Source of the DNA: JBBRNH01 sp038230415
GTDB taxonomy: Bacteria > Bacteroidota > Bacteroidia > Cytophagales > Spirosomataceae
DNA length: 64,000 nucleotides
Direction: 5' to 3'
Assembly: GCA_038230415.1 (NCBI GenBank)
Contig: JBBRNH010000005.1
Coordinates: 48,670 to 112,669, forward strand
The position numbers and the translations under genes are program-made. Position 1 is the first letter of the stretch. Every line of letters begins with the position of its first letter. A model generated the notes under the pieces. That model saw nothing but the letters and a program-made list of their open reading frames with translations, had not been told where the DNA came from and searched no databases. Of the stretch, positions 53,311-61,928 are shown piece after piece.

Positions 53311-53345
53311 ATAAAAAAGAGACGCAAAATTTTGCGTCTCTACAA
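53311..53345 (-). terminator. Terminator built on the GAGACGCA palindrome
   Basis: A 22-bp perfect palindrome (53319-53340; GAGACGCAAA/TTTGCGTCTC) followed on the minus strand by six T residues. It lies 25 bp past the stop of the small lipoprotein gene and is a good rho-independent terminator. A diverged GAGACGA copy lies just beyond (53291). Confidence 0.8.
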
Positions 53346-53369
53346 GTACAGACAAACAACCGTACGCAA

Positions 53370-53648
53370 CTATGCTCCTTCGTTGATTGACCCACTGCCA
53401 AACAGTTTCTCCCGGATTTTCTGGGTACGCTGCTCCAACTCGGGGCGGGGTGCGTATTGGTAGCGCGACTGCACAGCCGCCGAGTCTTTGCCTAAGCCAT
53501 ACACTTCTTTATCGCCGGCGCGGTATTTCGGGTTCACGTCGCCGGCCCGGTAATCGGCCTGACGGATGGTATTGTATTTCTGGTAATCACACGAAGCCAG
53601 CGACAATACCGTGATTGCCAACAGGCCAATGCTTAACGTGCGTTTCAT
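53370..53648 (-). CDS. Small lipoprotein
   Basis: 92 residues from the ATG at 53648. The leader MKRTLSIGLLAITVLSLASC has a good lipobox (LASC, Cys20). The mature part has a duplicated YRAGDVNPKYRAGDKEVYG phrase and a charged helix (PELEQRTQKIREKLF). No known family. It has its own promoter-like motif and a strong terminator, so it is probably a real, separately expressed envelope protein. It is downstream of the oligoendopeptidase by 18 bp. Confidence 0.78.
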   Translation of the reverse strand: MKRTLSIGLLAITVLSLASCDYQKYNTIRQADYRAGDVNPKYRAGDKEVYGLGKDSAAVQSRYQYAPRPELEQRTQKIREKLFGSGSINEGA

Positions 53649-53666
53649 AATCAATTCAGTTGTGAA

Positions 53667-55454
53667 TTAGTTTTCGTGTTGCAAAATTACCAACTCGTCC
53701 CATACAAAACCAATCAATTCCTGAATGGTTTCTTTCGAGAAGTCAAACGGCACGTTCGCGGCCCGATAAATCTCGCCAATTGGAGCCTGGTATCCCAGCG
53801 AAAGTGCGTTGAGATAGCCGTGCAGACCGGCTTCGGGGTTACGCCGGTAGTTGCGCCAGATGCCGATGGCTCCGAGTTGGGCAATGCCGTACTCAATGTA
53901 ATAAAACGGCACCTCAAACAGGTGTAACTGCCGTTGCCAGCCGATCTCTTTGTAGTAGGCCAAGCTGCTCCAGTCGGTCAGCGTGTCGGTAAACTGGTCA
54001 TAAATCTGCACCCAGGCTTCGCGTCGTTGGGCATTTGTGTGGGCAGGATGCTCGTAAATCCAGTGCTGAAACTTGTCGATAGTGGCAATCCAGGGCAGGG
54101 TTTCGATGATCTGTTCGAGGTGCTGAATTTTGGCCCGGCGCAGGTCGGCGGGGTTCTCAAAAAACACATCCCAATGCTCCATTGACAGCAGTTCCATTGC
54201 CATCGAAGCGAGTTCGGCTACCTCCATCGGCGGGTTTCTGAACGCTTTCAGGGGCAGTTGGCGGGTCTGGAACGAGTGGATGGCGTGGCCGCCCTCATGC
54301 ACCATCGTCACTAAGTCGCGCAGGCTGCTGGTAGCGTTCATAAAAATAAACGGCACCCCAATTTCTTCGAGCGGATAATTGTAGCCCCCCGGTGCTTTGT
54401 CCTTCCGCGATTCGAGGTCGAAATGCCCCATCGTCCGCATAATCCGCAGGTAATCGCCCAACTGTTTATTCCCTTCTCCCTCAACAGGAAGGGGATTGGG
54501 TTGAAGCCGGTCAAAGCAGGCAATGGTTTTGTCGAGCAGTTCCGCGCCGGTGCCAAAGGGTTTCAGGGGCGGCAGATTGTCGGGGTCAACAGCGGTATCC
54601 CAGGGCCGCAGTTGTGCAACGGCAAGCCGTTGTTTGCGGTCTTCGGCCAGCGTATTCAGCATCGGCACTACGGCCTCGGCAACCGATTCGTGAAACAGAA
54701 AGCAGTCGGCGGGGGTGTAATCAAAGCGGCCCAGGGCGGCAAATGAATAATCGCGAAAGTTGGCAAACCCCGCATTTACAGCCACCTGATGGCGCAGCCG
54801 CACGAGCGTATCAAACAGTGAATCAAGCGATTGGTGATCCTGATACCGCCGTTGCCAGATTTTTCGCCAGGCTTCTTCACGGGCCGGTCGGTCGGGCAGC
54901 AACAGCCGGTCGGCAGCTTGCGGCAGGGTAAGTTCCTGCCCCAGAATCGAGACCGTCATGCCGCCCACGATGGCTCCGTACCGCCGTTCTTCGGTTTGCA
55001 GGTCGGTGAAAATCGGGATATTGTCTTCCCTGAAAATCTCGATGGCTTTCTGCATTCCGCGCACCATTACGGCGTAAGCCCGGCCATCCTGTTGCGTTGG
55101 TTCGGTGAGTTCGGCCAAAAACGGACTGCCAATGGTGCGCTCGTCTAAGGCGTTGCCGATTTCGGCGAGTTGGGGCTGAATGTCGGTAATAAAGAAATTC
55201 AACGCGCCTACCAACTGCTCGTCAGCCGTGTTGCAGGTGTTATGAATGTATCGCCAGGCAAAATCTTCGGACAGATACGATTCGAGTTCAGAGCGGTCAT
55301 GCAGCCACCGGCGCAGCTCATCTGCCGATTGAATCGGGCGGGTTTGCAGGTCGTCAAAAAACGGCGACACATCGGCCCAGGCCGACAGCGTAATTTCTTC
55401 GGGAATAAACTGCCGGTCGGGGCGGGTCAGGGCTTGCGGTGCTGTTGCGGTCAT
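53667..55454 (-). CDS. M3-family oligoendopeptidase (PepF-like)
   Basis: 595 residues, normal for PepF/M3B. The zinc site HEGGH (HExxH type, about residue 386) lies in TMVHEGGHAIHSF, with the second-ligand region MEVAELASMAMELLSMEHW about 25 residues later. Cytoplasmic enzyme that degrades oligopeptides of roughly 7-17 residues. No signal peptide. Single gene; the small lipoprotein gene follows but has its own promoter. Confidence 0.93.
   Translation of the reverse strand: MTATAPQALTRPDRQFIPEEITLSAWADVSPFFDDLQTRPIQSADELRRWLHDRSELESYLSEDFAWRYIHNTCNTADEQLVGALNFFITDIQPQLAEIGNALDERTIGSPFLAELTEPTQQDGRAYAVMVRGMQKAIEIFREDNIPIFTDLQTEERRYGAIVGGMTVSILGQELTLPQAADRLLLPDRPAREEAWRKIWQRRYQDHQSLDSLFDTLVRLRHQVAVNAGFANFRDYSFAALGRFDYTPADCFLFHESVAEAVVPMLNTLAEDRKQRLAVAQLRPWDTAVDPDNLPPLKPFGTGAELLDKTIACFDRLQPNPLPVEGEGNKQLGDYLRIMRTMGHFDLESRKDKAPGGYNYPLEEIGVPFIFMNATSSLRDLVTMVHEGGHAIHSFQTRQLPLKAFRNPPMEVAELASMAMELLSMEHWDVFFENPADLRRAKIQHLEQIIETLPWIATIDKFQHWIYEHPAHTNAQRREAWVQIYDQFTDTLTDWSSLAYYKEIGWQRQLHLFEVPFYYIEYGIAQLGAIGIWRNYRRNPEAGLHGYLNALSLGYQAPIGEIYRAANVPFDFSKETIQELIGFVWDELVILQHEN
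53682..53689 (-). promoter_or_regulatory. Promoter of the small lipoprotein
   Basis: Minus-strand TAATTTTG, exact TAnnTTTG, 33 bp upstream of the lipoprotein ATG. It sits inside the last codons of the oligoendopeptidase gene. Confidence 0.5.
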
Positions 55455-55536
55455 GCTCAGGAAACCGTCTATCCGGGTGCGATGTTCCCAATACGGGCAA
55501 CAGCCAAAATTCCTCGATAATTAACGCTCGCCAATC

Positions 55537-55998
55537 TCACTTACCGGGCTTCTCCTCTATTTTGGGTTTCAGCACCCCCCGCGCAATGGGTTCGGGCTTT
55601 GATTTGGGTGTTGTGAAGCGCAGTAATGTTGCCGTCGGGAATTCGGCCTTGGGCGTTTTAACGATGAGCAACTGATATGACCGGGTGCCAATAATCAGGT
55701 TGTAATACGTTAAATACGGCCCTGATTCCTGCGCCAGCCCCCAGTTGGCAATTGGCTCCTGTGCCAGCAGGTTTTTATCGTCTTCGGTCAACGCTGCGAA
55801 GGTTGTATCGGGCAGAAATTGTTTGCCCGATACGCTGGCAATAATCGAATTAATGCCTGTCAGGGTAATCGAACCGGGTTTTATCTGCGCCGTAGTAGAA
55901 CCGGGTTTTGTCTGCGCCGTAGCCGATTCGGGCTTCGTTTGTGCCATTGCCGATGCTGACAGGAGTACCAGCAGGCTTATTGTGCTTAATCGGTTCAT
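55537..55998 (-). CDS. Small exported protein with a 9-residue tandem repeat
   Basis: 153 residues from the ATG at 55998. Signal peptide MNRLSTISLLVLLSASAMAQ, then three tandem copies of a nine-residue unit (TKPESATAQ-, TKPGSTTAQ-, IKPGSITL-type), then a compact domain (INSIIASVSGKQFLPDTTF, QESGPYLTYYNLIIGTRSYQLLIVK). I do not recognise the domain. The repeat is a 27-bp minisatellite at 55871-55951 and may vary in copy number. Alone in its transcription unit. Confidence 0.7.
   Translation of the reverse strand: MNRLSTISLLVLLSASAMAQTKPESATAQTKPGSTTAQIKPGSITLTGINSIIASVSGKQFLPDTTFAALTEDDKNLLAQEPIANWGLAQESGPYLTYYNLIIGTRSYQLLIVKTPKAEFPTATLLRFTTPKSKPEPIARGVLKPKIEEKPGK
55871..55951 (-). repeat. 27-bp tandem repeat, three copies
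   Basis: Units at 55871-55897, 55898-55924 and 55925-55951; the first two differ at four positions or fewer, the third is more diverged. In frame, encoding the nine-residue repeat after the signal peptide. Confidence 0.85.
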
Positions 55999-56131
55999 CG
56001 TGTTGGGCAAAAGGCGGGTTTAACAATCCGCAGCCGAGAATGCCCGGTTGGGTTGATGTGCCTTCGTCAATCGTAAACCCTGATTGACACGATAACTGTT
56101 TTTGGAAGTTTATTTTTCCAGTATATGGACG

Positions 56132-57163
56132 CTACACCGCCAGTACAATCTTGCCGAACTGTTGCCCGGCATCCATCCGGCGCAGGGCGGCTTCGGCTTC
56201 GGCGAGGGGCATCACGGTGTCAATCACGGGCCGAATCCGGTGTTTTTCCACAAAGGCTACCATGTCGGTAAATTCGGCGGGCGTTCCCATCGTGCTACCC
56301 AGAATATTGAGGTGTTTAAAGAATATTTTTGGTGGAATCAGTCCGTCAATCTTGCCTACCGTACCGCCAAACAGCACGATTCGGCCACCGGGTGCGGCCA
56401 CGTCGGTCAGCAGCGCAAACCCCGGTCCGGCGGCACTGTCAATCACCACATCGAAATACCCCATGCGGCCTCCGCCGGTTTGGGCCATCAGAGTTTTGTG
56501 CCAATCTGTCGATTTATAGTTGATACCACCCGTTGCGCCGAGGACTTTGGCCCGTTCTATTTTCTCATCGCTGCCCGACGTTACCCAGACTTCGGCCCCG
56601 GCAGCAACGGCAAACTGCAAGGCAAACAGGGCCACGCCCCCGCCAATGCCCGTAATCAAAACCCGCTCCGGGCGGTCTTGTGCCGGAATCGTCTGGCTGA
56701 GTTTGGCGCGGCTCATCAAAGCCCGCCACGCCGTGAGGCCCGCCAGAGGTAGCGCGGCAGCCTCCTCAAAACTGAGGTGAGCCGGTTTTGTGTGCAACGT
56801 GTTGGCTCCGACCAGCACATATTCGGCAAACGTACCATTGTCGGGCATTCCTAAAATACGAAAATTGGGGCCGTAGAAATTGGGGTTATCGCCCCAGTCG
56901 AGCGAACAATTCATAATCACCTCGCGGCCAAGTAGCTCGCTATCAACGCCTTCGCCAATCTCACACACTATACCCGCACCGTCGGCACCGGGGATAACGG
57001 GGAGTTTCATGCCGGGATACAAGCCCTGCTGCACGAATACATCGCGGTGGTTAAGGGCCGCAGCCCGGAGCTTGACAACGGCCTGACCGGGGCCGGGCCT
57101 GGGCGTGGCAAACTCGGTGAGGGTAACGGGCTGGTGAGTTTCGGCGACGAGAATGGCTTGCAT
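56132..57163 (-). CDS. Zinc-type/quinone oxidoreductase of the MDR family
   Basis: 343 residues. N-terminal GroES-like domain (RPGPGQAVVKLRAAALNHRDVFVQQG at about 22-47; PVIPGADGAGIVCEIGEGV) and C-terminal Rossmann domain (VLITGIGGGVALFALQFAVAAGAEVWVTSGSDEK). The catalytic-zinc Cys of alcohol dehydrogenases is replaced (NHRDVF), so it is probably a zinc-free NADPH:quinone or enoyl reductase. Cytoplasmic. Its start is 15 bp from the stop of the Rpn-family gene, same strand. Confidence 0.88.
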   Translation of the reverse strand: MQAILVAETHQPVTLTEFATPRPGPGQAVVKLRAAALNHRDVFVQQGLYPGMKLPVIPGADGAGIVCEIGEGVDSELLGREVIMNCSLDWGDNPNFYGPNFRILGMPDNGTFAEYVLVGANTLHTKPAHLSFEEAAALPLAGLTAWRALMSRAKLSQTIPAQDRPERVLITGIGGGVALFALQFAVAAGAEVWVTSGSDEKIERAKVLGATGGINYKSTDWHKTLMAQTGGGRMGYFDVVIDSAAGPGFALLTDVAAPGGRIVLFGGTVGKIDGLIPPKIFFKHLNILGSTMGTPAEFTDMVAFVEKHRIRPVIDTVMPLAEAEAALRRMDAGQQFGKIVLAV

Positions 57164-57178
57164 GAAATCAGGTATTGG

Positions 57179-58060
57179 TTATGGGTTGAGGGGTTGGTCG
57201 TTTTTAAGGTTTGTGACGTACACAACAGACACATCGGCAATGTCGGCGATCTGCTCAGCCGACATCGTTGACTTTTCGAGCAGACCCAGTACAAATTTAC
57301 GCAGAGCTTTGGCCTCACCCTTGGCTTCACCTTTAGCTTCACCTTCTGCCTGACCCTTTACCTGGCCCTTTGCTTCGCCCTCTATTGCTCCCAAAATGTA
57401 AAGAATATCGTCTTCTTCCTTGAAAAACTCTGAAATGCTGCCTATCATGTTGTTGGTTAGTTGGTTTAGCTTTCTCAATTGCGATAGCACGCGCAATTGG
57501 TTTTTATACCGATTAAACGCCAAATTTCCCGTTGCGGTTTCGCTCAACCGGCTCACTACCTGCTGAATAATCGCTAATGGAGGCTGACCAGCAAAATCGG
57601 CTAAGATGCTCAATAACACCTCTTCCGGTTTATCAGACGCGAGAAATAATCGGTAATCAATAGACGACAGTGCAATTAACTGATACGAGAACTGAAGCGG
57701 CCCTTCATGCAAATACACGGCCATCTGGGGCTGCCCCGGCCCGATATATAACACAAACTGCCGGACAGGAATCCGGTATTTCCGGTGGAGCATCACAAAA
57801 TATTCCGCCATCCGGTACACCATGCCCGGCTCGTCAGTGGTTTGAATTTCTAAATGCAACAAAAACCGCTCATTGGCGGTATCGGTTATTTTTTTGAGGA
57901 AGTCGGGTTTGCGTTCCTTCGTATGCTGCAAATCATCGGGGATTTCTTCGGCTTCGGCAACGTTGATTTTCAGCACGGTAGCAATCAGGCCGGGAATGGC
58001 GGCTTCCATATTTTCCCGAAAAATTTTGTCGTACTGGTTAGCCTGCGGCTTGTCGGTCAT
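57179..58060 (-). CDS. Rpn-family recombination-promoting nuclease
   Basis: 293 residues from the ATG at 58060. The N-terminal region YDKIFRENMEAAIPGLI (10-26) and LLHLEIQTTDEPGMVYRMAEYFVMLHRKY (about 67-95) hold the PD-(D/E)xK-like core of the Rpn/YhgA (PDDEXK_2) family, with Glu-Ile-Gln as the ExQ/ExK variant. Near the C-terminus a Gly/Glu/Ala/Lys repeat (EGEAKGQVKGQAEGEAKGEA, about 233-260) precedes a short HTH-like segment (STMSAEQIADIADVSVVYV). Such nucleases promote recA-independent recombination in E. coli; the repeated linker is typical of the family. Expressed with the MDR gene, 15 bp downstream. Confidence 0.83.
   Translation of the reverse strand: MTDKPQANQYDKIFRENMEAAIPGLIATVLKINVAEAEEIPDDLQHTKERKPDFLKKITDTANERFLLHLEIQTTDEPGMVYRMAEYFVMLHRKYRIPVRQFVLYIGPGQPQMAVYLHEGPLQFSYQLIALSSIDYRLFLASDKPEEVLLSILADFAGQPPLAIIQQVVSRLSETATGNLAFNRYKNQLRVLSQLRKLNQLTNNMIGSISEFFKEEDDILYILGAIEGEAKGQVKGQAEGEAKGEAKGEAKALRKFVLGLLEKSTMSAEQIADIADVSVVYVTNLKNDQPLNP
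57300..57385 (-). repeat. Short tandem repeat in the Rpn gene
   Basis: Repeated six-base and twelve-base units (minus strand GGTGAAGCCAAG and relatives) encoding the GEAK/GQAE linker. Indel-prone by nature. Confidence 0.7.
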
Positions 58061-58089
58061 GGCCGCAAGAAACGCCAAAATCGGGATTC

Positions 58090-59025
58090 TTAAAACTTCA
58101 ATCCAACTTCCAGACTCACCGTCCGGTTTTTCGAGGTAAGACTGTTGCCCCGCGCCACGTCGAACAGGCCGCGCTGATAACTCAGGCCGATGTTCAGGGC
58201 GTTGGTGCCACCGATGGGTAACTGCACCCCGGCCCCGATGATCCACTCGAAATCACCGAAGCCGTATTGCCGCTCACGGCCCGTTTTCTGAGCGTATTGA
58301 TACAGGCCGTTGCGCTCTTTAAACAAGGCGTGTTCGGCAAGTTTAATATCGAGCAATCCCCCCGTCTGCACGTACAGCCGCCCACTGTTGAGCAGGTTAT
58401 TGGCAAACAGTTTCACCGTGAGCGGCACCTGCAAATATTGCAGGTTATAGACCGATTGCTGGGCTGGTGCGCCCGGCGTAAACGTTTCTGCGCCAAACGT
58501 GCCGGGCATCTGATAGCCCGTCCGCCGGATGGTATACCACAGCCCCGAACTGAAGGCGTAGCGGTTTTTGTAGAAGAAATAATCGAGCGAAACGCCCACG
58601 CTGGGCCGCAGTCCGGTGCCATTGTTCCGAAAACCGGCGTAGTCGCCGGTGCCATCTGCCGTGTTCATGTTCAGCGACGGAGCCACCCGAACGCTCATTT
58701 CGATCAGGTTCGACGGTGCGCTATAATCGGGATAGGGGTCGGTGGCATAGTCGCGCCGGGTTTTGGCTTTGCGTTTTTTGCCGGGCTTTTCGTCGTCGCG
58801 GGCCTGATCGGTGCGGTATTCGGAGCCGGGCCGAACGTCGTAGTTTTCGCCCAAAATCTTACGGAACCGTTTTTCTGATTCTTTCGAGGGCATAAACTGC
58901 ACCGCCGGTCTGACCGCTCCCCGCCGGGCCGGTGTTTGGGCCATCGTACCGGCTATGGGGATCAACAAACTCAGACTAATAAGGCCATAAGCCAGCGCGT
59001 TTGTACTTTTGTATGTTGTCAACAT
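58090..59025 (-). CDS. Outer-membrane beta-barrel protein (PorT-like)
   Basis: 311 residues. Signal peptide about 1-30 (ending GTMAQ), then a Arg/Lys/Asp-rich region (about 40-95) and a C-terminal eight-strand-type barrel (EMSVRVAPSLNMNTADG, RPSVGVSLDYFFYKNRYAFSSGLWYTI, FEWIIGAGVQLPIGGTNALNIGLSYQRGLFD, ending VSLEVGLKF) with aromatic last residue. Resembles the outer_membrane_beta-barrel/PorT group of Bacteroidota. Function unknown; a role near T9SS is only suggested by the adjacent gldB. Its start codon is 5 bp from the divergent gldB start. Confidence 0.82.
   Translation of the reverse strand: MLTTYKSTNALAYGLISLSLLIPIAGTMAQTPARRGAVRPAVQFMPSKESEKRFRKILGENYDVRPGSEYRTDQARDDEKPGKKRKAKTRRDYATDPYPDYSAPSNLIEMSVRVAPSLNMNTADGTGDYAGFRNNGTGLRPSVGVSLDYFFYKNRYAFSSGLWYTIRRTGYQMPGTFGAETFTPGAPAQQSVYNLQYLQVPLTVKLFANNLLNSGRLYVQTGGLLDIKLAEHALFKERNGLYQYAQKTGRERQYGFGDFEWIIGAGVQLPIGGTNALNIGLSYQRGLFDVARGNSLTSKNRTVSLEVGLKF
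59004..59011 (+). promoter_or_regulatory. Promoter of gldB
   Basis: TACTTTTG, exact TAnnTTTG, 19 bp upstream of the gldB ATG and inside the signal-peptide coding region of the divergent barrel gene. No clear minus-33 element. Confidence 0.45.
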
Positions 59026-59030
59026 CTGTT

Positions 59031-60017
59031 ATGGGGCTGAATCGTCTGTTTTTCCCGCTTGCCGGGCTTGTTAGTATCTTCCTTCTCAATTCCTGTACCA
59101 AACCTGAACCCGTTGCCGTTGACCGGCTCGATGAGCGGCTCTTCGCCCAAAAAACACCCGCTGCTGTTCGGGCCGCGCTCAATCAAAACCCGGCCCTGGC
59201 CCGGCTGTATTTTGGTGAATCGTTGGCCGACGATGCGGCTTCTGACTCACTCGCGCAGGAACTCGCCCGCCGGTTTAACGACCCCGAACTAAACCTATTG
59301 CACCGGCAGGCCCAAACCGAATTTGGTGATTTGGCCGATCTCCGCGCTCAGCTTGGCGAGGGCTTTGCCAACAGTCAAAAAGCGTTTCCCGATTTTAAAC
59401 CGCCCCGCGTCGTAGCGATGTTTACCGGCTTTCTTGGGCCTGATCTGGTCGTGACTGATTCTTTGATTGTGATTGGGCTGGATTGGTTTATTGGCCCCGG
59501 CGCAAAATACCGTCCGCAGGGAGCGGCTTACCCCGATTATATCCTCCGCCGATACACCAAACCGTTTCTCGCACCCGCTATCATTACGGCGATTGCAGCC
59601 CGGTACAATGCCGACAATAAACAAGATCAGACCATTTTGGCCGAAATGGTGTATTACGGCAAGAGTTACGTGTTTACCAAAACGATGCTGCCCAACGCGC
59701 CCGACAGCACGATTATCGGCTATACCGACCGCCAACTGACCGAAACGGCTGCCGCGCAGGACGTTGTTTGGGCGCACTTTATTGATAAACAATTGTTGTA
59801 TCAAACGACTCCTGACCTGAAGAATCGCTACCTGAACGAGCGGCCTTTCACCGCCGAAATCGGGCCGCGTTGCCCCGGAGCTATTGGTCGCTGGGTGGGG
59901 TGGCGCATCGTCAGCCGGTATTTCGACGAACGGCTCAAGGGTAACATTGGCGAGTTAATGCGTACCAGCAACGCCCGGCAGGTTTTTGAACAGTCGGGGT
60001 ATCGGGGGCAGGAGTGA
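59031..60017 (+). CDS. gldB: Gliding-motility lipoprotein GldB-like
   Basis: 328 residues from the ATG at 59031. The leader MGLNRLFFPLAGLVSIFLLNSC has a good lipobox (LNSC, Cys22). The body has the GldB hallmarks: VVTDSLIVIGLDWFIGPGAKYRPQGAAYPDYILRRY (about 149-183), LAEMVYYGKSYVFTKTMLP, and PGAIGRWVGWRIVSRYF near the end. GldB is an inner/outer-membrane lipoprotein needed for gliding and T9SS function in Flavobacterium. The ABC-transporter gene follows after 22 bp. Identification is by family resemblance. Confidence 0.87.
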   Translation: MGLNRLFFPLAGLVSIFLLNSCTKPEPVAVDRLDERLFAQKTPAAVRAALNQNPALARLYFGESLADDAASDSLAQELARRFNDPELNLLHRQAQTEFGDLADLRAQLGEGFANSQKAFPDFKPPRVVAMFTGFLGPDLVVTDSLIVIGLDWFIGPGAKYRPQGAAYPDYILRRYTKPFLAPAIITAIAARYNADNKQDQTILAEMVYYGKSYVFTKTMLPNAPDSTIIGYTDRQLTETAAAQDVVWAHFIDKQLLYQTTPDLKNRYLNERPFTAEIGPRCPGAIGRWVGWRIVSRYFDERLKGNIGELMRTSNARQVFEQSGYRGQE

Positions 60018-60039
60018 ACAGCATACTGAAAACCGTACA

Positions 60040-61857
60040 ATGGCAAAACGAGGTAGAAATTTTGGCGAAGAAGCCAGCGACGACGATAAAAAACGACTGT
60101 CGGGCGAGGCCCTGCGCCGGGCCGGGCGCATTTTTGAGTTCGTGAAACCCTACCGCTGGCAGTATGTACTGGGGTTTGTATTTTTGATGCTCTCCACCGC
60201 TACCACGCTCAGTTTCGGCTTGCTTGTGGGGCAGATCACGAGCGTGATTCAGGGTAAATCGGCGTTCACGCTCAACCAGATAACCCTGTTTTTTGGTGGT
60301 GTGCTGGTGGCGCAGGCTGTCTTCTCATTTTTTCGAATTTACTATTTTTCGCAGGTCAGCGAGCGGGCAATGGCCGATGTCCGGCGGGCTACATACAGCA
60401 AAATCATTACCCTGCCGATTCCGTTTTTTGAGGCCCGGCGCGTGGGCGAACTCACCAGCCGTATCTCTGCCGACGTATCGCAGTTGCAGGATGTACTGAC
60501 GTTGACAGTAGCCGAGTTTTTCCGGCAGATTGCCACGCTGCTTATCGGCACGGGCATCATTTTTTACGTGTCGTGGAAACTGACCCTGTTTATGCTGGCA
60601 ACGTTTCCGGTGATTATCGTGGCCGCGATGGTCTTCGGGCGGTTTATCCGTAAGCTCTCCAAACAGGCGCAGGACGAACTTGCCAACGCCAGTGTGGTGG
60701 TCGAAGAAACGCTGCAATCGGTAAACGTGGTGAAGGCGTTTACCAACGAACGCTACGAAATCGGGCGGTATGGTACGGCCTTGCAGCGCGTGGTAAACGT
60801 AGCACTCCGGGCAGCCAAGTTCCGGGGGGCGTTTGTATCGTTCGTAATTTTCGCCCTGTTTGGGGCCATTATCGGGGTCGTCTGGTACGGCGGAACCCTG
60901 GTGATGAACAAAGAAATGCCCTTCGCCGACCTGCTGACGTTCATTATCTACACCACGTTTATCGGCGGTTCGGTAGCCGGGATGGGTGATTTGTACGCCC
61001 AGCTACAAAAAACAATCGGAGCCTCGGAGCGGATTCTGGAGATTTTGCAGGAACCATCCGAAGTAGATGCCACCCGTGAACCATTGGCGGTGCCGGTGCC
61101 GATTCGGGGCGATGTGGTGTTCGATAATGTGCATTTTTCGTATCCGTCGCGGCCCGATGTCGAAGTTCTGAAAGGCGTTTCGCTGTCGGTTAAGTTAGGT
61201 CGGAAGATCGCGCTCGTGGGGCAAAGCGGAGCCGGCAAATCAACCATTGTGCAGTTGTTGATGCGGTACTATCCGCTGACGGGCGGAACAATCGCCGTTG
61301 ACGGGCAGAATCTGACGGATTTCGACATTACGGATTTGCGGCAGAACATCGCCGTTGTGCCGCAGGAGGTAATGCTCTTTGGCGGCACAATTTTCGAGAA
61401 TATCAGTTACGGTAAACCCAACGCCACCGAAACCGAAATACTCGAAGCCGCCCGGAAAGCCAATGCCTACGACTTTATCATGTCGTTCCCGGATGGGTTT
61501 CAAACTATTGTCGGCGAACGGGGCGTAAAACTATCGGGCGGGCAGCGGCAGCGCGTTGCCATTGCCCGTGCCATTCTGAAAGACCCGGCCATTCTGATTC
61601 TCGACGAAGCGACGAGTTCGCTCGATGCCGAATCGGAACGGTTGGTGCAGGACGCGCTCGATGTGCTGATGCAAAACCGCACAACAATTATTATTGCCCA
61701 CCGGCTGGCAACCATTCGCAGTGTGGACATGATTTATGTGCTGCGCGAGGGCCAAATCGCCGAATCGGGTACGCACGATGACCTGGCTGACCGCGATGGT
61801 GGTTTGTACGCGAATCTGGTACGGTTGCAGTTTGAAAATGTAGTGGCAAGTGGTTAG
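60040..61857 (+). CDS. MsbA-like ABC exporter (fused membrane and ATPase domains)
   Basis: 605 residues from the ATG at 60040; a GTG further up would overlap gldB. The type-IV ABC membrane domain (about 40-340; six helices) is followed by the ATPase: Walker A GQSGAGKST (about 394), Q-loop VVPQEVMLF, signature LSGGQRQR (about 498), Walker B ILILDEATSSLD (about 517) and the H-loop. Homodimeric exporters of this kind flip lipids or export drugs. The last five codons and the stop lie inside the left arm of an inverted repeat. Confidence 0.92.
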   Translation: MAKRGRNFGEEASDDDKKRLSGEALRRAGRIFEFVKPYRWQYVLGFVFLMLSTATTLSFGLLVGQITSVIQGKSAFTLNQITLFFGGVLVAQAVFSFFRIYYFSQVSERAMADVRRATYSKIITLPIPFFEARRVGELTSRISADVSQLQDVLTLTVAEFFRQIATLLIGTGIIFYVSWKLTLFMLATFPVIIVAAMVFGRFIRKLSKQAQDELANASVVVEETLQSVNVVKAFTNERYEIGRYGTALQRVVNVALRAAKFRGAFVSFVIFALFGAIIGVVWYGGTLVMNKEMPFADLLTFIIYTTFIGGSVAGMGDLYAQLQKTIGASERILEILQEPSEVDATREPLAVPVPIRGDVVFDNVHFSYPSRPDVEVLKGVSLSVKLGRKIALVGQSGAGKSTIVQLLMRYYPLTGGTIAVDGQNLTDFDITDLRQNIAVVPQEVMLFGGTIFENISYGKPNATETEILEAARKANAYDFIMSFPDGFQTIVGERGVKLSGGQRQRVAIARAILKDPAILILDEATSSLDAESERLVQDALDVLMQNRTTIIIAHRLATIRSVDMIYVLREGQIAESGTHDDLADRDGGLYANLVRLQFENVVASG

Positions 61858-61925
61858 TTGTCAGTGATTAGCTCGTTAATCATGCGCCAGCCAACTAACC
61901 ACTGATAACTAACCACTTGCCACTA
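61841..61925. repeat. Inverted repeat between the ABC exporter and the Fur-family gene
   Basis: 31-nt arms (61841-61871 and 61895-61925; TAGTGGCAAGTGGTTAGTT type) match at 29 of 31 positions. The left arm includes the last codons and stop (61855-61857) of the exporter; the right arm ends 3 bp before the ATG (61929) of the Fur-family gene. Loop of 23 nt. Confidence 0.9.
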
Positions 61926-61928
61926 AAA

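Noticed and set aside
53154..53369. Possible small RNA in the gap downstream of the small lipoprotein
   Set aside because: Only a palindrome/terminator and AT-rich sequence seen; no promoter directed into it.
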